Source: CBDUXZ01 sp965371325 [NCBI: uncultured bacterium] | GTDB taxonomy: Bacteria > JAUYMQ01 | Assembly: GCA_965371325.1 (NCBI GenBank) | Contig: CBDUXZ010000007.1 | Span: 1-16,182 of the forward strand | Direction: 5' to 3' | DNA length: 16,182 bases | Shown: one piece after another, positions 1 through 8,814 of the stretch | Layout of the letters: the number at the start of each line of letters is the position of its first letter | Numbering within the stretch: position 1 is the stretch's first letter | Position numbers and translations under genes: made by a program | Notes under the pieces: generated by a model | The model's input: only the letters and a program-made list of their open reading frames with translations | Told to the model about the DNA's origin: nothing | Database searches by the model: none

Positions 1-643
1 TGTCGCCCACGTTGTCGGCAATCACGCCGGGGTTGCGGGGATCGTCCTCGGGAATCCCGGCCTCCAGCTTTCCAACCAGATCGGCGCCCACGTCAGCGCT
101 CTTGGTGTAGATCCCGCCGCCAACGCGCGCGAACAGGGCAATCGAGCTGGCTCCCATGGCGAAGCCGTTGATGTAGCTGGTCGTCTCGGGGTCGCCGCCG
201 AAAAGCCGGTAGAGAATGCCCACGCCGAGCAGACCCAGGCTCGCCACGGCGAGCCCCATGACGGCCCCGCCGTTGAAGGCGATAAGCAGGGCTTCCGACT
301 GCCCCTGCTCCTTGGCCGCGTTGGCCGTGCGGACGTTGGCCCTTGTCGCGGCGCCCATGCCGAACCGGCCCGCCAGGATCGAGCATATGGCGCCACCGAT
401 GAAAGCGAGGGCTGTCTGGGGGTTAATCGAAAACCCGAGAAGAGCGGCCACGATCAGAACAAAGATGGCCAGAATCTGATACTCACGCCTGAGAAATACC
501 ATGGCGCCCATGTGTATCTGATCGGCGATCTCGCGCATCCGGTCAGATCCCACCGGCGCCGCGAGAATGGCCCTGTAGATGATGAACGCCACCAACAAAC
601 CGAGTACCCCCAGTACAACAGGCGACCACCCCCAGATCTCCAT
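1..643 (-). CDS. hppA: Membrane-bound ion-translocating pyrophosphatase, N-terminal part (3' end outside window)
   Basis: This integral membrane pump hydrolyses inorganic pyrophosphate and moves H+ or Na+ across the cytoplasmic membrane. The visible 214 residues carry several hydrophobic segments (about 4-27, 55-75, 78-92, 118-147, 157-174). They end in the conserved block GGGIYTKSADVGADLVGK (175-192) followed by PEDDPRNPGVIADNVGD (198-214), the start of the family's pyrophosphate/Mg-binding region. Full-length members run to roughly 650-700 residues, so about two thirds is missing at the left edge. The ATG at 643 is preceded by AAGGAGG about 8 nt upstream, and the first hydrophobic segment begins at once, so the start is well placed. 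It lies 34 nt after pth in the same direction and is probably co-transcribed. The residues that separate K+-dependent from K+-independent types and decide ion selectivity lie outside the window, so the transported ion cannot be called. Confidence 0.95.
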   Translation of the reverse strand, partial: MEIWGWSPVVLGVLGLLVAFIIYRAILAAPVGSDRMREIADQIHMGAMVFLRREYQILAIFVLIVAALLGFSINPQTALAFIGGAICSILAGRFGMGAATRANVRTANAAKEQGQSEALLIAFNGGAVMGLAVASLGLLGVGILYRLFGGDPETTSYINGFAMGASSIALFARVGGGIYTKSADVGADLVGKLEAGIPEDDPRNPGVIADNVGD

Positions 644-677
644 TCCTAAACCTCCTTCTCTCGATTCAAAACTTGCG

Positions 678-1250
678 TCAGGGATTGAAGCGATTCATCG
701 CCGGGATGCTCCCCTCGAAGATGATTGTTTCGAGCGCGTCCGCGGCGCGATCGAGGATCTCCGGCAACTGCCTGGCCTCCCCGGGAAGAAACGCCCGCAG
801 AACAAAATCCTCGGGAGGAACGTTATGCAGAGGCCGCCCGACGCCGATGCGGATCCGCACGAAGTGATCGTCCCCGAGTATCTCGATGATCGAGCCGACT
901 CCTCTCTGCCCACTGTCACCGCCGCGTTCCCGGACGCGGAGCTTTCCGAAGGGGAGATCCAGATCATCGTGCACGACGACGATGTCTCCCGTTGAGATCT
1001 CGTAGTAATCCGCCGCTTCAGCGATGGCGGATCCGGATCGGTTCATGAATGTTTGCGGTTTCAGGAGCAGGGCGGAGGCTTCATCGTCCCCTGAACGAAG
1101 AGGGCCCTGCCACAGGAGGGACTTGAATTTCCGCTTGGTGAGCTTCGCCTGGTGGCGTTCCGCCAGGTGGTCGATAACGCGGAAGCCGACGTTATGACGG
1201 GTCCCCTCGTATTTCTTCCCTGGGTTCCCCAGGCCGGCAAGTAGCTTCAA
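678..1250 (-). CDS. pth: Peptidyl-tRNA hydrolase
   Basis: This cytosolic enzyme cleaves the ester bond of peptidyl-tRNAs dropped from stalled ribosomes and so recycles tRNA. The 190 residues match the usual family length. Family landmarks are MKLLAGLGNPGKKY (N9), the catalytic HNVGF (H19), KPQTFMNRSG (N70), VVHDDLDLP (catalytic D95) and RIRIGVGRP (133-140). One conserved spot differs: the segment usually close to GGHNGL reads GGDSGQRGVGSI (110-121), with Gln116 and Arg117 where many bacterial enzymes have His-Asn. The start is a TTG at 1250, chosen because MKLLAGLGNPG is the family N-terminus and no ATG or GTG fits; only a weak GGCGAG lies upstream. It follows the rplY stop by 15 nt, the familiar rplY-pth pairing, and translational coupling would suit the weak start. 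The product is confidently called; the effect of the substitution is unknown. Confidence 0.95.
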   Translation of the reverse strand: MKLLAGLGNPGKKYEGTRHNVGFRVIDHLAERHQAKLTKRKFKSLLWQGPLRSGDDEASALLLKPQTFMNRSGSAIAEAADYYEISTGDIVVVHDDLDLPFGKLRVRERGGDSGQRGVGSIIEILGDDHFVRIRIGVGRPLHNVPPEDFVLRAFLPGEARQLPEILDRAADALETIIFEGSIPAMNRFNP

Positions 1251-1265
1251 GGCGGGCGACTCGCC

Positions 1266-1976
1266 CTACTCATCCTTGGGCTTGGACTCGGCGGGGGGGG
1301 CTTCGCCCTCCGCAGCCGGGGCGGCTTCCTCCCCCTCGTCCGAAGGTGCAGCCTCGCCTTCCAGCGGCTCCTCGCCTTCGGCGGGCGCGGCTACTTCTTC
1401 CTCGGCCAAAGGCGCAGAGATGCTGGCAACCGCGGTCGTAAGCTCCCCGACAACCTTCACCCCCTCCGGCAGTACTATTTCGCTCACGTGTATCGACTGG
1501 CCCATCCCGAGAGCCGTGACATCGACTTCCACCATCTCGGGAATGCTCCCCGGCAGGCACTCAACCCGCAGCTCCCGAAGCCCCTGGTCGAGAATACCGC
1601 CCTCATCAATTCCCATCGCCTTGCCGACGAGCCGCACAGGCACCTCGACCATGACCGTCTCATCCATGCGGATCTCGTACAGGTCCGCATGAAGAGGGAA
1701 GCGATTCACGGGATCCACCTGGAGGTCGCGCAACATCACGACCTTGTCGGCGAGATCCGCAGCGCCGTCCACCCGAAGCTTCATCAGCGTGTTCATCCCG
1801 GCTTCCGTGTCCACGGCCTTCAGCAAGGCGTGGGGGTCTATGGCAAGCAGCACGTTCCCGACGCTCGGGCCGTACAGAACCGCCGGGATCAAACCGTTAC
1901 GACGAATCTTGCGCGCGGCGCCCTTTTTCCGTTCGCCGCGCACCTGAACGCTGAGTTCTGGTCTTTCCATCGACAT
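1266..1976 (-). CDS. rplY: 50S ribosomal protein L25, long (TL5/CTC) form with acidic tail
   Basis: It binds 5S rRNA in the large ribosomal subunit; the long form belongs to the general-stress CTC group. The N-terminal L25 fold (about 1-95) contains ERKKGAARKIRRNGLIPAVL and the conserved run into VDPVNRFPLHADLYEI. A second beta-rich domain (about 98-185) includes VEVPVRLVGKAMGIDEGGI and ends near VVGELTTAVASISAP. From about residue 187 the protein is a low-complexity tail of Ala, Glu and Pro (for example EEEVAAPAEGEEPLEGEAA) ending KPKDE. The ATG at 1976 has GGAG only 3 nt away; the in-frame ATG at 1970 (MERPELSVQV) has better spacing, about 9 nt, so either may be used. It lies 63 nt after prs and 15 nt before pth in a classic prs-rplY-pth order. 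The identification is firm; the role of the tail is not known. Confidence 0.95.
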   Translation of the reverse strand: MSMERPELSVQVRGERKKGAARKIRRNGLIPAVLYGPSVGNVLLAIDPHALLKAVDTEAGMNTLMKLRVDGAADLADKVVMLRDLQVDPVNRFPLHADLYEIRMDETVMVEVPVRLVGKAMGIDEGGILDQGLRELRVECLPGSIPEMVEVDVTALGMGQSIHVSEIVLPEGVKVVGELTTAVASISAPLAEEEVAAPAEGEEPLEGEAAPSDEGEEAAPAAEGEAPPAESKPKDE

Positions 1977-2039
1977 AATCTCCTACAAGCACCCCTGCTC
2001 CCTCCGTGGGTCACAAGAGCGAACCCGGCACGCGGCCGG

Positions 2040-2981
2040 TCACAGAAACAGGGAGCTGACCGAAGTCTCCGAATGAATTCGCTTGATGGCTTCGCTCAGC
2101 AGGGGAGCGATGCTCACAACCTTGATCTTCGGGCACGCGGCTGATTCGTCCCTCAGAGGAATACTGTTCGTCACGAGGAGTTCCTCTATAGCCGACTCCT
2201 CGAGCCGCTTCACCGCCGCCCCGGAAAGAACGGGGTGCGTGGCGGCCGCGTAAACGCGCTTGGCCTTCGCTGTGACAAGTGCGGCGGCACCCTTGGTGAG
2301 GGTCCCTCCCGTATCGACGATGTCGTCCACGATGACGGCCGTTTTCCCCTCAACGTCGCCGATGATGTTCATCACCTCGGACACGTTCGCTGCTTCCCGG
2401 CGTTTGTCAATTATCGCAAGGCCTACATCGAGCCGCTTGGCATGCGCCCGCGCCCTTTCCACACCACCGGCATCCGGGGCCACAATCACCACGTTGTCTT
2501 TGTAATGCCGCGTGATGTATTTGAGCATGATCGGTGTGGCGAAGAGGTTGTCGACGGGAATGTTGAAGAACCCCTGAATCTGGCCCGCGTGGAGATCCAT
2601 GCAGAGCACGCGGTCGGCCCCCGCGGTCGAGATCAGATCGGCCACGAGCCGGGCCGTGATCGGGGTGCGCGAGGCGAGTTTCCGGTCCTGCCGCGCGTAG
2701 CCGTAGTAGGGGAGCACCGCCGTGATCCGCTTCGCCGAGGCGCGCCTCACCGCATCGCACATAATGAGGAGTTCCATGATGTTCCTGTTGCTCGGCTGGC
2801 TCGTCGCTTGCACCAGGAAGACGTCGCACCCGCGAACGTTCTCCTGGATCTCCACCATGATCTCGCCGTCGGAGAAGGGGCGCACCTCGATCTTTCCCAG
2901 GGGCACGCCCAGGTTCTCGCAGATCTCCTGGGCGAGGAGCGGGTTCGCATTGCCCGAGAAAACCCTCATCGTCTCGGCCAT
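2040..2981 (-). CDS. prs: Ribose-phosphate pyrophosphokinase (PRPP synthetase)
   Basis: It makes PRPP and AMP from ribose 5-phosphate and ATP in the cytosol, feeding purine, pyrimidine, NAD, histidine and tryptophan synthesis. The 313 residues are of normal length. Visible motifs are FSDGEIMVEIQENVRG (36-51), the ATP-binding YYGYARQDRK (92-101), His131 in DLHAGQIQGFF, the catalytic flexible-loop KRREA (K193, R195) and the PRPP loop VDDIVDTGGT (218-227). The open frame continues upstream to 3128, but that extension runs through the tRNA gene and cannot be coding. The ATG at 2981 has GGGGA 8 nt upstream. A second ATG at 2969 (MRVFSGNANP) matches the usual family N-terminus more closely but has a poorer ribosome site. 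It is downstream of tRNA-Gln and ispE and upstream of rplY, and probably co-transcribed with them. Confidence 0.96.
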   Translation of the reverse strand: MAETMRVFSGNANPLLAQEICENLGVPLGKIEVRPFSDGEIMVEIQENVRGCDVFLVQATSQPSNRNIMELLIMCDAVRRASAKRITAVLPYYGYARQDRKLASRTPITARLVADLISTAGADRVLCMDLHAGQIQGFFNIPVDNLFATPIMLKYITRHYKDNVVIVAPDAGGVERARAHAKRLDVGLAIIDKRREAANVSEVMNIIGDVEGKTAVIVDDIVDTGGTLTKGAAALVTAKAKRVYAAATHPVLSGAAVKRLEESAIEELLVTNSIPLRDESAACPKIKVVSIAPLLSEAIKRIHSETSVSSLFL

Positions 2982-3033
2982 GACAACATTCCCCGGGGGT
3001 GATTTGAAACGGTGAGCTGGCGATTGCTTTAAC

Positions 3034-3109
3034 TGGCTGGGGCGGCAGGATTCGAACCTGCGAATGCGGGATCCAAAGTCCCGTGCCTTGCCAGCTTGGC
3101 GACGCCCCA
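3034..3109 (-). tRNA. tRNA-Gln (anticodon UUG), CCA encoded
   Basis: Read on the minus strand, all four arms fold without mismatch. The 7-bp acceptor is TGGGGCG with CGCCCCA, including the U1-A72 pair typical of tRNA-Gln, with discriminator G73 and an encoded CCA. The D-arm is GCC/GGC, the anticodon stem CGGGA/TCCCG and the T-arm GCAGG/CCTGC with loop TTCGAAT. The anticodon loop CTTTGGA gives TTG at positions 34-36, that is UUG, reading CAA and by wobble CAG. The gene is 76 nt including CCA. It sits 29 nt after the ispE stop and 52 nt before prs in the same direction, so it must be cut out of a protein-coding transcript. No promoter or terminator of its own is evident. Confidence 0.96.
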
Positions 3110-3138
3110 GTAATCCCTGGAAGCTCACGACGTCCGGC

Positions 3139-4002
3139 TCAAGCCGGCTGGACGTTCCTGGCCATGAAAATCTGCCAGTTCGACGCGAGCCTCAGCGCCT
3201 CGAAGGCACGCCGCGCGCCGGACGCCTCCCGGAACACCCCAAAGACCGTGGGGCCGCTTCCTGAAACCAGCGCACTCACGGCCCCAAGCCCGACAAGGCG
3301 CTCCTTCAACCGGTGAAGCACGGGATACCGAGGCAGGGTGACCGCCTCTAGGTCATTGCGCAGGGAGGCGCCTAAGTTGCTCCAATTCCTTGAAATCGGG
3401 GGTACTTTAGGGTGTGGGGGCGGGGTTGTCAACGCCCCTCTGAGGCGTCCGTAGGCCCACGCGGTGCTGACCTCGAAGCCCGGATTCACGAGGACAAACC
3501 AGGTTTCCGGCATTGGCGGGAGCGCCATCAGCTGCTCGCCGATCCCCCACGCGAACGCCGGGCGGCCGCCAAGGAAGAAGGGGACATCCGCCCCGAGGGA
3601 GAGGGCCAGCCGCGAGAGCGCGCCTTTTCCCAGGGGCTTCCCCGTGAGGGCGTTCAGGGCCGTGAGGACCGCCGCGGCATTCGAGCTGCCTCCGCCCAGC
3701 CCCGCGCCAAGGGGGATCACCTTCCCGAGGCCGATCCGCACCCCTTTCTTCAGCCCTGCTTTCTGCATGAAGCGCGAGGCCCCCCGGACGGCGAGGTTTC
3801 CCGCATCCTTCGGAAGAGCATCGGCGTTCGAGGCGAGTGTAATACCCCGCCCCCCGAGCGACACTTCCACAACGTCGCCAAGGGAGATCGGAACCATCAC
3901 CGTTTCTATTTCATGGTAGCCATCGGGGCGTCTCCCGAGAACCCGCAGCGACAGGTTCACCTTCGCCGGCGCGAAGAGCTGCACCCCATTCGGCGTCTTC
4001 AT
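3139..4002 (-). CDS. ispE: 4-diphosphocytidyl-2-C-methyl-D-erythritol kinase
   Basis: This GHMP-superfamily kinase phosphorylates CDP-methylerythritol with ATP in the non-mevalonate (MEP) isoprenoid pathway, in the cytosol. The 287 residues are normal for IspE. Visible are the N-terminal APAKVNLSLRVLGRRPDGYH (11-30, with Lys14), the GHMP glycine-rich ATP loop PLGAGLGGGSSNAA (97-110), the catalytic Asp139 in LGADVPFFLGG and the C-terminal GSGPTVFGVF motif. The ATG at 4002 has GGGAGGA 3 nt upstream, a strong ribosome site. The gene lies 81 nt downstream of clpB and just before tRNA-Gln and prs, matching the widespread ispE-prs association. The segment 195-210 (TTPPPHPKVPPISRNW) is unusually proline-rich but lies where family members vary. 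The identification is confident. Confidence 0.96.
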   Translation of the reverse strand: MKTPNGVQLFAPAKVNLSLRVLGRRPDGYHEIETVMVPISLGDVVEVSLGGRGITLASNADALPKDAGNLAVRGASRFMQKAGLKKGVRIGLGKVIPLGAGLGGGSSNAAAVLTALNALTGKPLGKGALSRLALSLGADVPFFLGGRPAFAWGIGEQLMALPPMPETWFVLVNPGFEVSTAWAYGRLRGALTTPPPHPKVPPISRNWSNLGASLRNDLEAVTLPRYPVLHRLKERLVGLGAVSALVSGSGPTVFGVFREASGARRAFEALRLASNWQIFMARNVQPA

Positions 4003-4083
4003 TCGTCCTCCCGCCTGCCGTCCGGGCCGCCACGAAACCGGAACAACGGGCCCCGGCGTCGTTCTGCTCTCAGACTGTACGTC

Positions 4084-6669
<2,586 letters not shown>

Positions 6670-6810
6670 GGAAACAGCTCCTCGAGATGTGAATTCAACC
6701 GGCCGGCCGGGGGTAGATCGCCAGGGCAGGCCGGGATTGGTGCAGCGGTCTTTAACCTGCGCACTGTTCGAGGGAAGGTCAAGCGGGACAGCGCTTTTCC
6801 TTCCGGGATG

Positions 6811-6836
6811 GGGGGTTGGGCGCGAACGCCCCCCCC
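6811..6836. other. GC-rich hairpin between the DUF1844 gene and clpB
   Basis: A perfect 5-bp stem GGGCG/CGCCC closes a 4-nt loop (CGAA on plus, TTCG on minus) at 6818-6831. It can extend by five more G-C pairs (6811-6815 with 6832-6836) across a 2-nt TT bulge. On the minus strand, the direction of transcription, it follows the DUF1844 stop by about 30 nt and precedes the clpB start by about 140 nt. No U-tract follows, so it is not a standard intrinsic terminator. A processing or stability hairpin, or a Rho-assisted pause, is possible. Nothing else clear is seen in the rest of the 6670-6866 gap. Confidence 0.5.
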
Positions 6837-6866
6837 GTGGGGCGAGAGAGCGAGAAGGTAAACAGG

Positions 6867-7334
6867 CTAGAGGCGACCGGAGGCTTTCAGATAGCGCATG
6901 CGAAGGTCATAGAGGACGGCTTCGAGGGTCTTTTTCTCGTCCTCGTTGAGGTTCCCCTGGGTTTTCTGCTCGAGGAGTCCGAGGAGATCAATCGTTTGCT
7001 GCGCCGCCACGAGATTTTTCCCTTTCTCCTTGGTGAAAGGGTCGGGAATTTCGCCCAGCTGTACGAGCGCACTGGTCGAGAGGGAGATGAGGAACGTGGT
7101 GAACGTGATCGGGGGAGGTGACTCCTGCGCCTCCTGCTCGCCACCCGGAGGGGATTTCTTCTCTTTCTTTTCGTCCGAAGCGGACTCGTCCCCAGCGGCT
7201 GCCGGCGCCTTCGCATCGGCGTCCTTCCCGGTGGGCGTGTCTTTGGGCTGGCCACGGCGGTCGGTAACTGTGAAACCTCTGGAAGAGGGTTCTTCCTGTG
7301 CCTGCCCGCTTTTCTCGTCTTGCTCGGCGGTCAT
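6867..7334 (-). CDS. DUF1844 domain protein
   Basis: The C-terminal half (about 75-152) resembles DUF1844, a domain of unknown function. It starts [19 protein letters not shown], continues through [29 protein letters not shown] and ends in an alpha-helical stretch [20 protein letters not shown]. The first 74 residues are hydrophilic low-complexity sequence rich in Glu, Lys, Ala and Pro, probably disordered. There is no signal peptide. Residues 77-93 are only mildly hydrophobic, so a membrane anchor is not convincing. The ATG at 7334 was chosen because GGGGAG lies 6 nt upstream and it begins 16 nt after the preceding stop; the frame is open much further up but overlaps that gene. It sits between a small acidic protein and clpB. 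The molecular function is not known, and any tie to ClpB is only inferred from position. Confidence 0.85.
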   Translation of the reverse strand: MTAEQDEKSGQAQEEPSSRGFTVTDRRGQPKDTPTGKDADAKAPAAAGDESASDEKKEKKSPPGGEQEAQESPPPITFTTFLISLSTSALVQLGEIPDPFTKEKGKNLVAAQQTIDLLGLLEQKTQGNLNEDEKKTLEAVLYDLRMRYLKASGRL

Positions 7335-7350
7335 GCGAAACTCCCCGGGA

Positions 7351-7722
7351 CTAGGCGCCATCCTCCTTGTTTTCAACCGGCTCTTGATCGTCCACGGTTG
7401 CCGTGGGTTCCCCTCCTTCAGGGAGCGGCACCGACGCATCTTCCGTGGGCGCGGCCTCAGCGGGAGAGGCGGGAGCTTCCGTTTCCCCCCCCATAGCCGG
7501 AGTCGCCGGGTCGCCTTCATCCGGCGCCCCGGTGGCCTCGCTGATCCCCTGGGAAGCGGCCGGCGCGACTTTCGTCTCTTCCTCGAGGTCCAGAGGTTCA
7601 GAGTCAGCGGCACGGTCGGGAAGCGTGTTTATGAAATTGTCGAACTCTTCCTGCGTAAGATAATCCTTACCGATCGATCGGCGCACGATGCGCTTGTCGT
7701 AGTGGATAAGAGACTTGTCCAT
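7351..7722 (-). CDS. Small acidic protein of unknown function
   Basis: I do not recognise this 123-residue protein. The first 40 residues look folded: MDKSLIHYDKRIVRRSIGKD is basic and is followed by YLTQEEFDNFINTLPD, an acidic probable helix. The remainder (about 42-123) is low-complexity, rich in Ala, Pro, Glu and Gly, and likely disordered. No signal peptide, membrane segment or cysteine pair is seen. The ATG at 7722 has AGGGGA 7 nt upstream; a TTG at 7758 in the same frame would add 12 residues but lacks a ribosome site. It is the first gene after the minus-strand promoter at 7784-7812 and is followed at 16 nt by the DUF1844 gene, whose own N-terminus has the same style of disordered tail. 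The two likely form an operon and may act together, which is an inference from spacing only. Confidence 0.75.
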   Translation of the reverse strand: MDKSLIHYDKRIVRRSIGKDYLTQEEFDNFINTLPDRAADSEPLDLEEETKVAPAASQGISEATGAPDEGDPATPAMGGETEAPASPAEAAPTEDASVPLPEGGEPTATVDDQEPVENKEDGA

Positions 7723-7783
7723 GCACTGTTCCCCTGTGCTGTTCCGCACAAAAAGCAAACAAAATCAAATCGTTAGGCTGCGC

Positions 7784-7812
7784 AAGGTAGACCCTGGCGA
7801 TCTGCCTGTCAA
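7784..7812 (-). promoter_or_regulatory. Sigma70-like promoter for the leftward block
   Basis: On the minus strand a perfect -35 TTGACA (7812-7807) is followed after 17 nt by TACCTT (7789-7784), which keeps the first two and the last base of TATAAT. The predicted transcript start is near 7777, leaving a leader of about 55 nt to the ATG at 7722. The leader is U-rich (around 7749-7772) and ends in a good ribosome site. The -35 box lies in one arm of the inverted repeat at 7807-7832. Confidence 0.6.
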
Positions 7813-7832
7813 GGGCGCCCCCTCCCTTGACA
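7807..7832. repeat. Perfect 9-bp inverted repeat carrying both divergent -35 boxes
   Basis: TGTCAAGGG (7807-7815) is mirrored by CCCTTGACA (7824-7832) across an 8-nt spacer. Each arm contains a perfect TTGACA -35 box, one facing left and one facing right. The symmetry could come simply from the two promoters facing away from each other, but the matching GGG extension beyond the hexamers makes an operator plausible. A dimeric protein bound here would cover both -35 boxes. Confidence 0.7.
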
Positions 7833-7856
7833 CCGTCCCGATCACCATCCTAAATT
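7827..7856 (+). promoter_or_regulatory. Sigma70-like promoter for bamD
   Basis: A perfect -35 TTGACA (7827-7832) is followed after 18 nt by TAAATT (7851-7856), four of six matches to TATAAT including the key first, second and last bases. The predicted start is near 7863, giving a leader of about 55 nt before the bamD ATG at 7918. It points away from the promoter at 7784-7812, and the two -35 boxes are 14 nt apart. Confidence 0.65.
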
Positions 7857-7917
7857 ACGCGGGTCTTTTCGAATGCCACGGTGCTCCCCTTTGCGCAAAC
7901 ACACAGGATGCGGTTCG

Positions 7918-8799
7918 ATGCGGCGTAACCCACTGCCCGCCTACGCGGGGTTCTGGTTACTCATCGCGGTGGCGGTGTTCGCGGGCGCTTGCTCTCACAA
8001 AGAGCCCTCGAAGATCGATCGCCTGCTCACGGCGGAAGAACTCTACGAGTTTGGCAAGGAACGGCTCAAGCCCCACCGCGTATTCATCTTCTTCGAGACG
8101 GTGGACACGGACGAGGCGATCGCGACTTTCCAGCAGATCATCGACAACTTCCCGAGCTCCGAATACTCCCTTCAGGCCGAGTTGATGATTGGCCAGGCCT
8201 TTTACGATGCCGGCCGGTATGAGGAAGCCTTGATCTACTACGAGGATTTTATCAGAGCCCACCCAAGCCACGGTAGCGTGCCCCAGGCCATTTATCAGTC
8301 CGGCATGTGCAAGCATAACCGGGTTCCTGTCAAGGATCGGGATCAGACGCCCACGAAAGAGGCTGCGGGGTTCTTCGAGCTCCTGATCAACAAGTTCCCC
8401 CATAATCCCTTCGCTGAAAAGGCCGAGGAAAGGCTCCGCGAATGCAAATGGCGTCTTGCGGAGCATGATTACGCCGTGGCGGAATTCTATATGAAGCGGG
8501 AGGACTACCACGGCGCACTCAACCGTTGCAGCGCCATTCTGGCCAACTACCCCGGCGCCGGCGCCGATGCGAGTGCCCTTCTGTGCGTGGGTGTCGCGAG
8601 CTATCATCTCGACGAGCGGGAGCGCGCGCGAGACGCTTTCGAGCGTCTGGTGGAGGAGTATCCCTCCGACCCGAAGGCGGATCAGGCGCGAGGCTATCTT
8701 GCGCGTCTCGATACGATGCTGGACGGCCGGAACGACTCTGAAAGCTATGGGGAGTTCGATGAGGGGGAGGCCGCGGGGTCATTCGGTTCGGACTACTGA
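7918..8799 (+). CDS. bamD: Outer membrane assembly lipoprotein BamD
   Basis: This periplasmic, lipid-anchored part of the BAM complex helps BamA insert beta-barrel proteins into the outer membrane. The 293 residues begin with a lipoprotein signal: basic MRRN, a hydrophobic core (11-22) and FAGAC with the acylated Cys25. The lipobox is slightly off-consensus, with Ala at -3. TPR-like helices follow, among them DEAIATFQQIIDNFPSSEYS (65-84), AFYDAGRYEEALIYYEDFIRAHP (94-116) and the BamD-typical RDQTPTKEAAGFFELLINKFP (141-161) and CKWRLAEHDYAVAEFYMKRE (176-195). The C-terminus is a short acidic tail. The ATG at 7918 was chosen over 7873 because AGGA lies 9 nt upstream and it starts directly at the signal peptide. 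It is the only plus-strand gene, driven by the promoter at 7827-7856. Its stop is 15 nt from the alaS stop, so the two transcripts converge. Confidence 0.93.
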   Translation: MRRNPLPAYAGFWLLIAVAVFAGACSHKEPSKIDRLLTAEELYEFGKERLKPHRVFIFFETVDTDEAIATFQQIIDNFPSSEYSLQAELMIGQAFYDAGRYEEALIYYEDFIRAHPSHGSVPQAIYQSGMCKHNRVPVKDRDQTPTKEAAGFFELLINKFPHNPFAEKAEERLRECKWRLAEHDYAVAEFYMKREDYHGALNRCSAILANYPGAGADASALLCVGVASYHLDERERARDAFERLVEEYPSDPKADQARGYLARLDTMLDGRNDSESYGEFDEGEAAGSFGSDY

Positions 8800-8814
8800 G
8801 CAGGCCAGGTTCGG

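Noticed and set aside
1251-1265. Palindrome GGCGA-N-TCGCC between rplY and pth
   Set aside because: With a 1-nt centre it cannot form an RNA hairpin, and such sequences are common at this GC content.
2235-3002. 255-codon plus-strand frame opposite prs
   Set aside because: It is antisense to a clear gene and shows biased composition with no domain.
2982-3128. N-terminal extension of prs by 49 codons
   Set aside because: It would run through the tRNA-Gln gene, and the extra residues do not resemble PRPP synthetase.
3123-3160. Terminator-like hairpin at the ispE stop (CCGGC/GCCGG with TTGA loop)
   Set aside because: The stem is only 5 bp, overlaps the coding end and is not followed by U residues. 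The tRNA lies directly downstream.
6670-6866. Heat-shock control of clpB (CIRCE or sigma32 site)
   Set aside because: No TTAGCACTC inverted repeat is present. TTGACC (6782-6777) pairs with no proper -10 box, only CAGGTT at 17 nt, so no heat-shock promoter can be claimed.
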